From Pseudomonas sp. DNDY-54 (lineage in GTDB: Bacteria > Pseudomonadota > Gammaproteobacteria > Pseudomonadales > Pseudomonadaceae): a stretch of DNA of 64,000 nucleotides. The stretch is taken from assembly GCF_019880365.1 (NCBI RefSeq), contig NZ_CP082271.1, forward strand, positions 2,604,001 to 2,668,000, given 5' to 3'. The first letter of the stretch is position 1, and each line of letters opens with the position of its first letter. The translations under genes and the position numbers were made by a program. The notes below the pieces were generated by a model, which saw only the letters and a list, made by a program, of their open reading frames with translations, searched no databases and was not told the origin of the DNA. Positions 16,403-24,957 of this stretch are shown here, one piece after another.

Positions 16403-18325
16403 TTACTCCAATTCTTGGCGACCACGCCGGGAAACCGCTTGTGTCAGCAGCTGCGCAAAGTCGCCCAGGGGCATGGAGCCCAGATCGACGCCTTCACGGG
16501 TGCGCACAGCAACGGCTCGTGTCTCTACTTCCCTGTCTCCAATAACCAAGAGATAGGGAACCTTGAGCAAGGTATGCTCGCGGATTTTAAAGCCGATCTT
16601 TTCGTTTCTCAAGTCGGACTTGGCACGGAAGCCGCTTTGGTTGAGTGTTTTCTCCACTTCCAGTGCGAAATCAGCCTGTTTGTCGGTGATATTCATCACC
16701 ACGGCTTGAGTCGGTGCCAGCCAGGCTGGGAATGCGCCTTCGTAATGCTCGATCAGAATGCCGATGAAACGTTCGAACGAGCCGAGAATGGCGCGATGCA
16801 ACATCACCGGATGCTGACGATCATTATTCTCGCTGACGTACTCCGCCCCCAAACGAATCGGTAGATTGAAATCGAGCTGAAGCGTACCGCATTGCCACAC
16901 ACGACCTAAGCAGTCCTTAAGCGAAAACTCAATTTTCGGCCCATAGAACGCACCCTCACCAGGCTGCAATTCGTACGGAAGGCCGGCGCTGTCGAGCGCG
17001 GCGGCAAGCGCAGCTTCCGCCCGATCCCACAGCTCGTCGGACCCGACTCGCTTTTCGGGCCGGGTCGATAGCTTCAGCTCGATATTGTCGAAGCCAAAAT
17101 CGGCATAGACCGCCTGAGTCAACTTGATGAATGCAGCAGACTCGGACTGCATCTGCTCTTCAGTGCAGAAAATATGTGCATCGTCCTGCGTAAACCCGCG
17201 GACCCGCATGATGCCGTGCAATGCGCCGGACGGCTCATTGCGATGACAAGCGCCAAATTCGGCGAGGCGCAACGGCAACTCGCGATAGCTTTTAAGTCCT
17301 TGGTTGTACACCTGCACGTGACAGGGGCAGTTCATCGGCTTGATCGCATAATCACGACTTTCCGACTCGGTGGTGAACATATTCTCAGCGTAGTTCGCCC
17401 AGTGACCGGACTTCTCCCACAAGCTCCGGTCGACGACCTGTGGCGTTCTTATTTCCTGATAACCGTTTTCACGCTGCACCACGCGCATGTATTGCTCGAG
17501 CACCTGATACAGGGTCCAGCCATTCGGATGCCAGAACACCATGCCAGGCGCTTCTTCCTGCGTATGGAACAGATCCAGGCGTTTGCCAATCTTGCGGTGA
17601 TCACGCTTCTCGGCTTCTTCGATCCGCTGAATGTAGGCCGCGAGCTGTTTCTTATCAGCCCACGCAGTGCCGTAGATGCGCTGCAGTTGCTCGTTCTTCG
17701 CGTCACCGCGCCAGTAGGCGCCTGACAACTTTGTGAGCTTGAAGGACTTGAGGAAGCGAGTATTCGGCACATGCGGACCTCGGCACATGTCGACGTACTC
17801 TTCGTGGTAGTACAGCCCCATCGCCTGCTCGTCAGGCATGTCCTCGACCAGACGCAGCTTGTAATCCTCACCCCGCGATCGGAACACCTCGATGACTTCG
17901 GCGCGCGGTGTGACCTTCTTGATCACGTCGTACTCAGTATCGATCAGCAGCTTCATGCGCTGCTCAATTGCCGCCATGTCTTCCGGGGTAAACGGCCGCT
18001 CGAAGGCTATATCGTAATAGAAGCCTTCAGCGATGACCGGACCGATAACCATTTTCGCCGAGGGATAGAGCTGCTTGACCGCATGCCCAACCAGATGCGC
18101 ACAGGAGTGACGGATGATCTCCAGGCCCTCTTCATCTTTTGGAGTGATGATCTGCAGACTGGCGTCGCTTTCGATCAAATCACAAGCATCAACCAACTGT
18201 CCGCTGACCTTACCTGCAAGGGTTGCCTTGGCCAGACCCGCACCGATGGACTGAGCCACCTGAAGTACGGATACCGGATGATCGAATGAACGCTGACTGC
18301 CGTCAGGAAGAGTAATGGTGGGCAT
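16403..18325 (-). CDS. thrS: Threonyl-tRNA synthetase
   Basis: 640 residues. N-terminal TGS domain (PTITLPDGSQRSFDHPVSVL), the editing domain with HSCAHLVGHAVKQLYP (zinc/His motif HxxxH) and CDLIESDASL, the class II catalytic core (MNCPCHVQVYNQGLKSYREL, with the zinc Cys; RGFTQDDAHIFCTEEQ) and the C-terminal anticodon-binding domain. ATG 18325 has GGAGG close by and gives the standard N terminus, so the 14 residues upstream are not used. It heads the thrS-infC-rpmI-rplT-pheST-ihfA series, and its leader contains a terminator-like hairpin (18405-18423). Confidence 0.97.
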   Translation of the reverse strand: MPTITLPDGSQRSFDHPVSVLQVAQSIGAGLAKATLAGKVSGQLVDACDLIESDASLQIITPKDEEGLEIIRHSCAHLVGHAVKQLYPSAKMVIGPVIAEGFYYDIAFERPFTPEDMAAIEQRMKLLIDTEYDVIKKVTPRAEVIEVFRSRGEDYKLRLVEDMPDEQAMGLYYHEEYVDMCRGPHVPNTRFLKSFKLTKLSGAYWRGDAKNEQLQRIYGTAWADKKQLAAYIQRIEEAEKRDHRKIGKRLDLFHTQEEAPGMVFWHPNGWTLYQVLEQYMRVVQRENGYQEIRTPQVVDRSLWEKSGHWANYAENMFTTESESRDYAIKPMNCPCHVQVYNQGLKSYRELPLRLAEFGACHRNEPSGALHGIMRVRGFTQDDAHIFCTEEQMQSESAAFIKLTQAVYADFGFDNIELKLSTRPEKRVGSDELWDRAEAALAAALDSAGLPYELQPGEGAFYGPKIEFSLKDCLGRVWQCGTLQLDFNLPIRLGAEYVSENNDRQHPVMLHRAILGSFERFIGILIEHYEGAFPAWLAPTQAVVMNITDKQADFALEVEKTLNQSGFRAKSDLRNEKIGFKIREHTLLKVPYLLVIGDREVETRAVAVRTREGVDLGSMPLGDFAQLLTQAVSRRGRQELE

Positions 18326-18404
18326 GGCGCCTCCTCTCCTAGTGGTGACCCCTACCAAAGGCCACATGGGTTGGGATGAGCCAGGAAAGCGACCCGCCGA
18401 AAAA

Positions 18405-18423
18405 CCTGCCGCACGGTGGCAGG
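18405..18423 (-). terminator. Terminator-like hairpin in the thrS leader
   Basis: On the minus strand: CCTGCC, 7-nt loop, GGCAGG, then TTTTT, ending about 75 nt before the thrS ATG. The sequence AGCCCTAGGGCT (18425-18436), itself a 12-bp palindrome, lies immediately upstream and could compete for pairing. A 6-bp stem is modest, so an attenuator is possible but not shown. Confidence 0.45.
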
Positions 18424-18513
18424 AGCCCTAGGGCTGCTCGAGACGGACCGAAGTCACTGGAAATATGGAGCACGGATGCTTTCAGAAAGCCGCCGCACTG
18501 ACAAGCAAGGCAT

Positions 18514-18542
18514 AAAAAAAGGGCCGCTAGCGCGACCCTTTT
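18514..18542 (-). terminator. Intrinsic terminator of tRNA-Val(GAC)
   Basis: Minus strand AAAGGGTCGC-GCTA-GCGGCCCTTT with one G-U pair, followed by seven T. It begins 7 nt after the tRNA and separates it from thrS. Confidence 0.85.
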
Positions 18543-18548
18543 CGGAAT

Positions 18549-18625
18549 TGGTAGGCACAATTGGATTCGAACCAACGACCCCCACCATGTCAAGGTGGTG
18601 CTCTAACCAACTGAGCTATGTGCCT
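18549..18625 (-). tRNA. tRNA-Val (anticodon GAC)
   Basis: 77-nt cloverleaf with encoded CCA: acceptor AGGCACA/TGTGCCT, D arm GCTCAGTTGGTTAGAGC, anticodon arm CCACC-TTGACAT-GGTGG with GAC at 34-36, T arm GTTCGAATC. It has its own promoter and terminator. Confidence 0.97.
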
Positions 18626-18638
18626 CCGATGGACGCGC

Positions 18639-18666
18639 ATTCTAGAGATACGCCGGATAGAGTCAA
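18639..18666 (-). promoter_or_regulatory. Promoter of tRNA-Val(GAC)
   Basis: Minus strand TTGACT, 16-bp spacer, TAGAAT, followed by a GC-rich discriminator (GCGCG), as usual for stable-RNA promoters under stringent control. Confidence 0.75.
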
Positions 18667-18794
18667 GCAATTTTTCGCTAACTCACTGATATTCGTAATT
18701 ATTGGATCTCGCGGTGCCCCGCTGCAGGGCTATGGCATCACGCCGGTCAGTCGGGATAGCATCGCCGTTAAATATTCAGAACAGAGCAAACAGT

Positions 18795-20078
18795 ATGTCA
18801 AACACACCCTATCCCTTCTCTTATTACGCAGCAAGCGCAAACCCAGCCCCTGCCCGCGCAGCATTGGATAGCATGGTTGAGACCGACGTTTGCGTAATTG
18901 GCGCAGGCTACACCGGCCTGTCAACGGCTCTGTTTCTTCTGGAGCACGGTTTTCGTGTTGTCGTGCTGGAGGCAGCCAAAGTCGGGTTTGGAGCATCCGG
19001 ACGCAACGGCGGGCAAATCGTGAACAGCTACAGCCGTGATATCGACAGTGTCGAGCGCAGCGCTGGAAGCCATGAAGCGCAGCTGATTGGGTCGATGGCG
19101 TTTGAAGGTGGGCAAATCATTCGCGAGCGGATCTCCCGTTACGGCATCAAATGCGACTTGAAGAACGGTGGCGTCTTTGCCGCTTTCAATGCTAAACAGA
19201 TACGCCACCTCGAGGCACAAAAAGCCCTTTGGGAACGTTACGGCTACGACCAACTTGAGATGCTCGACCACAACGGCATCAGAAACGTCGTCGCTTGCGA
19301 GCGATACGCAGGTGGGATGCTGGATCACGGTGGTGGGCATATACATCCACTGAACCTTGCACTAGGCGAAGCGGATGCGGTCGAGTCGCTCGGCGGCGCG
19401 ATTTATGAACAGAGCCCGGCAATCCGTATCGTTCGGGGAAGCAGGCCGCAGGTGCATACGCAGCGGGGCCAGGTAACCGCAAAGTTCGTTGTCGTTGCAG
19501 GCAATGCCTATTTAGGCGGACTGGTTCCGGAGCTCGCGGCTAAATCCATGCCGTGCGGTACCCAGGTCATCGCCACAGAACCCCTCGAGCCCGAACTGGC
19601 AGCAGCGTTGCTGCCGCAAGATTACTGCGTCGAGGACTGCAACTATCTGCTGGATTACTTTCGCCTGTCGGCCGACAAGCGTTTGATTTATGGAGGTGGC
19701 GTGGTCTACGGCGCTCGAGACCCCGCCGATATCGAAGCGATAATCCGGCCGAAAATGCTCAAAACGTTTCCACAGTTACGAGACGTGAAAACTGAGTTCA
19801 CGTGGACCGGCAACTTCCTAATGACCCTGTCCCGTTTGCCTCAAGTTGGCCGGCTCGACGGCAACCTCTACTACTCTCAAGGCTGCAGTGGCCACGGCGT
19901 CACCTATACCCATATCGCTGGCAAAGTCATAGCTGAGGCGCTGAGAGGACAAGCCGAGCGCTTCGACGCCTTCGCGAGCCTGCCGCACTATCCGTTCCCA
20001 GGCGGACAGTCATTCAGCGCGCCATTAAGCGCCCTCGGCGCGCTCTATTACAGCATGCGAGACAGACTCGGCTTTTGA
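18795..20078 (+). CDS. puuB: Gamma-glutamylputrescine oxidase (FAD)
   Basis: 427 residues matching E. coli PuuB along its whole length as I remember it: SYYAASAN at the N terminus, the FAD dinucleotide motif GAGYTG (about 36-41), FGASGRNGGQIVNSYSRDID, LDHGGGHIHPLNLALGEADA, AGNAYLGG, MPCGTQVIATE, DYCVEDCNYLLDYFR, YGGGVVYGARDP and the end LPHYPFPGG...RDRLGF. It oxidises gamma-glutamylputrescine to the aldehyde in the Puu polyamine pathway. The upstream in-frame extension to 18702 is rejected because ATG 18795 gives the family N terminus. The other puu genes are not adjacent, so it stands alone. Confidence 0.93.
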   Translation: MSNTPYPFSYYAASANPAPARAALDSMVETDVCVIGAGYTGLSTALFLLEHGFRVVVLEAAKVGFGASGRNGGQIVNSYSRDIDSVERSAGSHEAQLIGSMAFEGGQIIRERISRYGIKCDLKNGGVFAAFNAKQIRHLEAQKALWERYGYDQLEMLDHNGIRNVVACERYAGGMLDHGGGHIHPLNLALGEADAVESLGGAIYEQSPAIRIVRGSRPQVHTQRGQVTAKFVVVAGNAYLGGLVPELAAKSMPCGTQVIATEPLEPELAAALLPQDYCVEDCNYLLDYFRLSADKRLIYGGGVVYGARDPADIEAIIRPKMLKTFPQLRDVKTEFTWTGNFLMTLSRLPQVGRLDGNLYYSQGCSGHGVTYTHIAGKVIAEALRGQAERFDAFASLPHYPFPGGQSFSAPLSALGALYYSMRDRLGF

Positions 20079-20082
20079 TGGC

Positions 20083-21033
20083 TCATTGGGCCGGGCATGA
20101 CGGAGGGGCTTCGCATGTAACGGCCTTCGCGCCCCCCGGAGGCAGAACAGCCTTGAAGCGGTTATCGTCGGGGGCCAACCGAGCCGCGCATGCGAGCGCT
20201 GCGGATGATTCAACACGGCAGCCCCACTCCGCCAACACCTGCGAAAGGTTGAACCAGCTAGCGGCGAATGAGCCATCGTGCTGGACGCTCGTCCGTAATG
20301 CTTTCTCCGCAGCAACTTTATCGCCCTGCTCATATCGGGCATTGGCAAGCACGAACCACGACAATCCACTCGACCAGCGCTCAGCTGCTGCTTCATACGC
20401 GGTGAGAGCCGCAGCATTGTGACCGGTTTGCTCAAGATCACTGGCAGCCTTCAACCAGGCCGTTTCCTTTACGGTAAGCGGCAGCCGATCGGGAGGGACC
20501 GTCACCACGGCCCAGCGACCGCCCTTGACCCAGCTCCGTTCGAACTGGCGAAAGGTACCTGTCCAACGGCGGGTAGTCCCAGATCGCAGCACCAGAGTTT
20601 GAGTGACGAGGTCGTACCCCACTACAACCGCGAAATGCCATTGAGGCCAGCGATCGAAAGCAAGGTTCTGCAGTACCAACACGGGATTACCCGCCGCCAC
20701 CTCCGATAGCACCGCCTCCAGCTGCGGTTCAAGCGGGTACACCAGCAGATCGTGCGCGCGCGCAGCGGCGACCATCTCGACCTGCAAACTCCCTTTGCGT
20801 TGCGGCAGATAGACACGCGTTACGAGCTCGTCTGGCCCGGTAGCGACGCCGCGATGAGACAACATCGTGGCGAGCGCTGCAGGCCCGCATTGATAATCTT
20901 CTTGAGGAAAGAACGGGACATCAGCCAGTTCAACCTTTTCGGGGAGCCCGACGGACCCAATCGGGATTATTGGAGTCCGTGCGCACGCCCCGAGAAAGAA
21001 CACAACGAGGAGCAGTACAAATCGTGGAATCAA
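20083..21033 (-). CDS. PA2778-type cysteine peptidase lipoprotein with TPR domain
   Basis: A 316-residue lipoprotein (signal ending LGAC, Cys17). A C39-like papain-fold domain follows, with the nucleophile in QEDYQCGPAALATML (Cys49, preceded by the oxyanion Gln) and the catalytic His in WHFAVVVGYD (His133). Residues about 190-285 form two or three TPR-like helical pairs (AALTAYEAAAERWSSG; WFNLSQVLAEWG). C39 domains usually cleave double-glycine leaders on ABC exporters, but there is no transporter here and the protein should face the periplasm. It overlaps the next gene by 4 bp (ATGA), the paired arrangement known for PA2779/PA2778-type families. Substrate unknown. Confidence 0.85.
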   Translation of the reverse strand: MIPRFVLLLVVFFLGACARTPIIPIGSVGLPEKVELADVPFFPQEDYQCGPAALATMLSHRGVATGPDELVTRVYLPQRKGSLQVEMVAAARAHDLLVYPLEPQLEAVLSEVAAGNPVLVLQNLAFDRWPQWHFAVVVGYDLVTQTLVLRSGTTRRWTGTFRQFERSWVKGGRWAVVTVPPDRLPLTVKETAWLKAASDLEQTGHNAAALTAYEAAAERWSSGLSWFVLANARYEQGDKVAAEKALRTSVQHDGSFAASWFNLSQVLAEWGCRVESSAALACAARLAPDDNRFKAVLPPGGAKAVTCEAPPSCPAQ

Positions 21034-21431
21034 CGGTTGATACAGTTGACGAAATTGAAGATGTTAGTCGCGCAAAGCAGGTCGGTAATGATGAAAATCA
21101 CCAAGAATAGAACGATGATACCGACAACACCCGCACCGGCCGGCGCCTGATCCAGCTGTTGGTTAAATTGCGCCAGCTCCGCTGGCGTCAGGCTATTGAT
21201 CCGTTGCTCGACCTGATCTCGCTCAACCCCCATCGATACCAGTTTTTCCTGGACGTCTTTGTCCTCCAACATCGTGAGCAATTGTTGACGATCCACCTGC
21301 TGCTGATGCTCGGCAATGACTTCTGGTGTACCGATCATGGCTGCTTGGGCTAGGGGAATCTGTGCGAACAACATGAAATGCATAGCCGCCAACAGGGTAG
21401 CAATACGCTTCATAAGGGGCGAATTGAACAT
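21030..21431 (-). CDS. PA2779-type small membrane protein
   Basis: 133 residues. ATG 21431 is chosen for its AGGAG about 7 nt upstream; a signal peptide follows (ATLLAAMHFMLFAQIPLAQA). The middle is a predicted helical segment rich in Gln, Glu and Asp (MLEDKDVQEKLVSMGVERDQ; INSLTPAELAQFNQQLDQ), then a Gly-Ala hinge and a single C-terminal transmembrane helix (VVGIIVLFLVIFIITDLL) ending in two Cys (CATNIFNFVNC). It is translationally coupled to the peptidase gene downstream. The family is recognised; its function is not known. It could be the substrate, anchor or partner of the peptidase. Confidence 0.82.
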   Translation of the reverse strand: MFNSPLMKRIATLLAAMHFMLFAQIPLAQAAMIGTPEVIAEHQQQVDRQQLLTMLEDKDVQEKLVSMGVERDQVEQRINSLTPAELAQFNQQLDQAPAGAGVVGIIVLFLVIFIITDLLCATNIFNFVNCINR

Positions 21432-21595
21432 GGATGAACTCCTTATCGTTTTTGTTAGGTAGGCCAACGCAGATCGCAACGGGCCGTCGAAACTAAGACG
21501 ACGACACTGTTCCGCCAGTTCCCTCGCACGCTAGGGTTTCATCAGCTTCGATCAAATGACCCCCTCTACAGAATGGCTTACAGGAGATATTTCAA

Positions 21596-21895
21596 ATGCA
21601 ACCGATTCGCTCGATCGCTCTAATGCTAGGTGGCGCCATTCTGATTGGCTGCCAATCATCACAGACAGAACCTGCTCTAGTACAAACGGCTGCGCAGTGC
21701 CATAGCTCTATCGTCCAGGGCCTTGTCGGAGAATTGGCTAGCCCGGCAACGCTCGATCAGGCGCGGCGGGAAAGCGGCGCCGCCGTAGCCAGGATCCTTC
21801 GGCCCGGAGACATCGTGACACTGGAATACAACGCTCAACGCCTGTCCCTGACAACAGATGAAGCGATGGTGATTCAGCGAATCACCTGCGGGTAA
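21596..21895 (+). CDS. Small lipoprotein, I78-type peptidase-inhibitor fold
   Basis: 99 residues with a lipoprotein signal (LGGAILIGCQ, Cys at about 19). The C-terminal half, ILRPGDIVTLEYNAQRLSLT followed by a DEAMVIQRITCG end, matches the I78 (potato inhibitor I-like) pattern of bacterial elastase inhibitors: a binding loop around RPGD and the conserved closing strand ending in Cys-Gly. GGAG lies 9 nt before ATG. It diverges from the peptidase pair. Inhibitor activity and target are inference. Confidence 0.75.
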   Translation: MQPIRSIALMLGGAILIGCQSSQTEPALVQTAAQCHSSIVQGLVGELASPATLDQARRESGAAVARILRPGDIVTLEYNAQRLSLTTDEAMVIQRITCG

Positions 21896-21972
21896 TCGCA
21901 TCGCCATTGGTCGCGTTACAGCCCAGAACGGCAGCTAAGGGTTGAAGGTCAAACGAAACGGCCTGTAGGCTA

Positions 21973-22491
21973 ATGAAAGCTAATTGCCATGACGCCCCTC
22001 CTCATGGCGACCCTTTCCAGCGGCGGTTCAGCTCTGCGCAACCGCATGACATGCGAGCGCACATGCAGTATCAACATGCACGCAGGATGGCACCCTTTGT
22101 TCTGGCCGTGCTGTTTCTTGCCATCATGGCACTCAAGGATTCCCCAAACTCACAGCTCTACCTCGGCGCCGACAAGCTATACCACTGGTTAGGCTTCAGC
22201 ATCCTGACGTATACGGCTCACCGGGCATTCCCGGCAATCAGGCTGGGCTCGTTGTTCGTCTGGATCTTGGTAGGCGCCGCTTCGATAGAGCTGTTGCAGG
22301 CGCTCACGCCATCTCGCACGCCATCGCTGGCGGACATGACCATCAATATCGTTGGGATCATGAGCGGCCTTGGCGCGACCCAGTTGATGAAGCCGACGCA
22401 TCCGAAACCATCAAAACGGCGGCGGAAATCGACCAGAAAGAGACGTACCCGCCGCCTCGAGGCGGAGCAAACCCGGAAAGAGGTTTCCTGA
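21973..22491 (+). CDS. VanZ-like membrane protein
   Basis: Up to 172 residues. Four hydrophobic helices are visible (APFVLAVLFLAIMAL; KLYHWLGFSILTYTAH; GSLFVWILVGAASIELLQAL; MTINIVGIMSGLGA) with the VanZ signatures DKLYHWLGF and SRTPSLADMTINIVG. The C terminus is a highly basic tail (KPSKRRRKSTRKRRTRR). The start is uncertain: ATGs at 21973, 22051, 22063 and 22087 are in frame and none has a clear ribosome-binding site. VanZ proteins are linked to glycopeptide resistance or are of unknown role; no resistance context is present. Confidence 0.75.
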   Translation: MKANCHDAPPHGDPFQRRFSSAQPHDMRAHMQYQHARRMAPFVLAVLFLAIMALKDSPNSQLYLGADKLYHWLGFSILTYTAHRAFPAIRLGSLFVWILVGAASIELLQALTPSRTPSLADMTINIVGIMSGLGATQLMKPTHPKPSKRRRKSTRKRRTRRLEAEQTRKEVS

Positions 22492-22545
22492 TCGATTTGC
22501 GCCATGCGTCTCCAGGCAGCGACTAACTGCAGCTGCTAATGACGC

Positions 22546-23577
22546 TCAGTGCGCCAGAGCCCTCCGCGTCCTTAGGCTCGTTGCCGAAACTGACTTTGGC
22601 GGTGTGAGAAAGAAATACAAGTCGTAGCGCTTAATGACCGCCTGGGCCAACAGCGGTGCAATCAGCCCAACCAATGTCCCTAGGATCAGGTGCACTGGAA
22701 TCGAATCAACACCCATGAAACTGCTCAGGATCACTCGAATTCCACTTCCGGCAAGAATATGCATGAGATAGATCGTCATCGAAGAGGCGCCAAGAAAAAG
22801 CAGCCACTCAATGCGGACCCTGCCTAGCCACATCGCCAAAGCAATCATGAAGAAGATCGAGACGGTCGCCAGCGCAAGCACTGGTAAGCCTCCTACCTCC
22901 CAGTTCAAACCGAAGGTGACATGAAATACATACTGCCCTCCCACAAATAGCGCACCAAATAACAAGGTGAGCTGGACATAACGGGCGAGAAAAAAAGCCT
23001 TGATCTCGTTAAACCAGACACCTAGCGCAAAGAACACAGCGTTGCCAAAAATGAACTTGCCAACATTGCCCATGGGCAGTTCTTGCTTGAAGACGTAGAG
23101 GGCGCCGAACATCAACAATATCGGCAGGAAGTAGCGACGATCCGCCTTCGCATAGACGAAGGAGCACACGACGAAGACCAGAAACAGCGCATAAAGAAAC
23201 CAGAATTGCGCGCGCGGCGACCACAGCAACGAGAAGACCTGTCCGAACGTGACCTCACCATTGGTGTAGTTAGACAGCACCACCTCAATGAGACCCTGCA
23301 ACAGCGACCAGACGATGAACGGGTAGACGACGGTGTCTACCTTATTAACAATCAGCCCGGTCTTTCCCCGTTTCATTAAAGAATCGTAAAAGAACAAACC
23401 CGACAAGAAGAAAAACAGTGGCATGTGGAAGCTATAGATGATGCTGTCGACGAGAAGGTAGGTGCTCTCCTCCATTGGCAAGCCGGCGTTGAATACACCA
23501 CGAGCGACATGTCCGTAGACGACCAGGATGATCCCAATGGCTTTGGCGTAATCGACCCAGGCATTTCTCTCCTGCAT
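22546..23577 (-). CDS. Acyltransferase 3 family membrane protein
   Basis: 343 residues, about ten transmembrane helices. The N-terminal NAWVDYAKAIGIILVVYGH carries the catalytic His of the OafA/acyltransferase-3 family, and the HMPLFFFLSGLFF segment gives a second conserved motif. Such enzymes O-acetylate surface polysaccharides or other envelope glycans. ATG 23577 is preferred over the longer frame because AAGGAG lies 7 nt upstream. No polysaccharide cluster surrounds it, so the acceptor is unknown. Confidence 0.85.
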   Translation of the reverse strand: MQERNAWVDYAKAIGIILVVYGHVARGVFNAGLPMEESTYLLVDSIIYSFHMPLFFFLSGLFFYDSLMKRGKTGLIVNKVDTVVYPFIVWSLLQGLIEVVLSNYTNGEVTFGQVFSLLWSPRAQFWFLYALFLVFVVCSFVYAKADRRYFLPILLMFGALYVFKQELPMGNVGKFIFGNAVFFALGVWFNEIKAFFLARYVQLTLLFGALFVGGQYVFHVTFGLNWEVGGLPVLALATVSIFFMIALAMWLGRVRIEWLLFLGASSMTIYLMHILAGSGIRVILSSFMGVDSIPVHLILGTLVGLIAPLLAQAVIKRYDLYFFLTPPKSVSATSLRTRRALAH

Positions 23578-23745
23578 CACATTTCTCCTTGTTATGGGTA
23601 ATACCAAACGCATCGCAGCCAGGGCTGGCGCGGATGGGAAAGGTAGACAATGAGAATTGCGATCAGTTTATTGCTGGCGCCGACCTGTCGACGTTGGCCG
23701 ACGTAATGCACCGGCGCGGTGATTCATCGCGAGCCAAGCGAACGC

Positions 23746-24957
23746 TTAGTTGAGCAGCTCGGCAAACGAAATGAAGCGTACAAGCTCACCCTCTTCCAGC
23801 TGGCTATGCTCGCGCACTTCAACCAGCCCATCCGCCCAGACCGCGCTGCGTAGGATAGAGGAGCTCTGGTTCGTATACAGCACGGCTGTGCCAGCCTGGA
23901 GACGCGCCCTCAGGAATTCACGCCGCTTGCCCGGCTTAGTCCAGCTGAAGCCCGCCGGCACTCTGAAACTCAGCGGCTCGATGTCTGAAGCGCCCATCCG
24001 CCGCAGCAGATAGGGGCGTGTCAGAAGACCGAAGGTAACCAGCGTGGAGGCCGGATTGCCAGGCAATCCGATGACTTCGACACCACGATAGCTGCCGCAA
24101 GTCAGAGGTTTGCCCGGTTTGATGGCAAGCTTCCACAGCGTAAGATCACCCTCTTCGCGCAATACTTGACCAAGATAATCGGCTTCTCCTACCGACACAC
24201 CGCCGGTCGACAAGATCAAATCCACGTGGTCCAAGCTCGCCAGGCATTTGCGAACCTGACCGACATCATCAGGCATGATGCCCGCATCGATGACTTCACA
24301 GCCCAGGCGCTGCAGCCAGTGACGCAACAGTACCCGGTTGCTGTTATAGATTTTCCCCGGCTGAAGCGCGTTGCCCGGCTCGACCAACTCGTCACCCGTC
24401 GAAAGCAGAGCGACCCGGATCTTGCGCTTTACCTTGAGTCGAGATGCGCCCAATGAGGCGGCGAGGCCCAGCTCGATTGCCCCCAAGCGCACGCCGGCAT
24501 CTAGCACCGGCTCGCCCGTCTGGGCCTCCCCGCCCTGCGGGCGGACGTGCTGACCGCGCCGTACGGGCTCCACGAAGCGGATCCGTCCATCATCAAGCAC
24601 GGCGACGTTTTCCTGCATCTCCACGGTATCGGCACCTGCTGGCATTGGCGCGCCCGTGAATATCCGAGCACAACTGCCGGGATCCAAAGGACTCGGAGGG
24701 CTACCGGCGAAAATCCTCTGGCTCACACGTAACGGTTGCGCATCCAGATCCGCCGCGCGAAACGCATACCCGTCCATGGCACTGTTTGGCCATGGCGGTA
24801 GATCCATTCGCGAAATCAGAGGCTCAGCCAGGATTCGCCCCGCAGCCTCGTCGATCGAAACACACTCGACTTCTTTAATAGGAGAGCCTTCGGCCTGCCT
24901 GAGCAGCGCTTCAAGCGCCTCCTCCACTGGCATCAGCGCCGATGATTCACCCGCCAT
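23746..24957 (-). CDS. moeA: Molybdopterin molybdenumtransferase
   Basis: 403 residues. MoeA ligates molybdate to adenylated molybdopterin. Visible are the domain II start (MDLPPWPNSAMDGYAFRAAD), the FTGAPMPAGADTVEMQE motif, the MoaB-like fold domain (LLSTGDELVEPG; LSTGGVSVGEADYL) and the KPLTCGSYRGVEVIGLPGNP segment. The start at 24957 shares one nucleotide with the moaB stop (TGATG), so the two are coupled. The cofactor made is required by the nitrate reductase at the window's right end. Confidence 0.95.
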   Translation of the reverse strand: MAGESSALMPVEEALEALLRQAEGSPIKEVECVSIDEAAGRILAEPLISRMDLPPWPNSAMDGYAFRAADLDAQPLRVSQRIFAGSPPSPLDPGSCARIFTGAPMPAGADTVEMQENVAVLDDGRIRFVEPVRRGQHVRPQGGEAQTGEPVLDAGVRLGAIELGLAASLGASRLKVKRKIRVALLSTGDELVEPGNALQPGKIYNSNRVLLRHWLQRLGCEVIDAGIMPDDVGQVRKCLASLDHVDLILSTGGVSVGEADYLGQVLREEGDLTLWKLAIKPGKPLTCGSYRGVEVIGLPGNPASTLVTFGLLTRPYLLRRMGASDIEPLSFRVPAGFSWTKPGKRREFLRARLQAGTAVLYTNQSSSILRSAVWADGLVEVREHSQLEEGELVRFISFAELLN

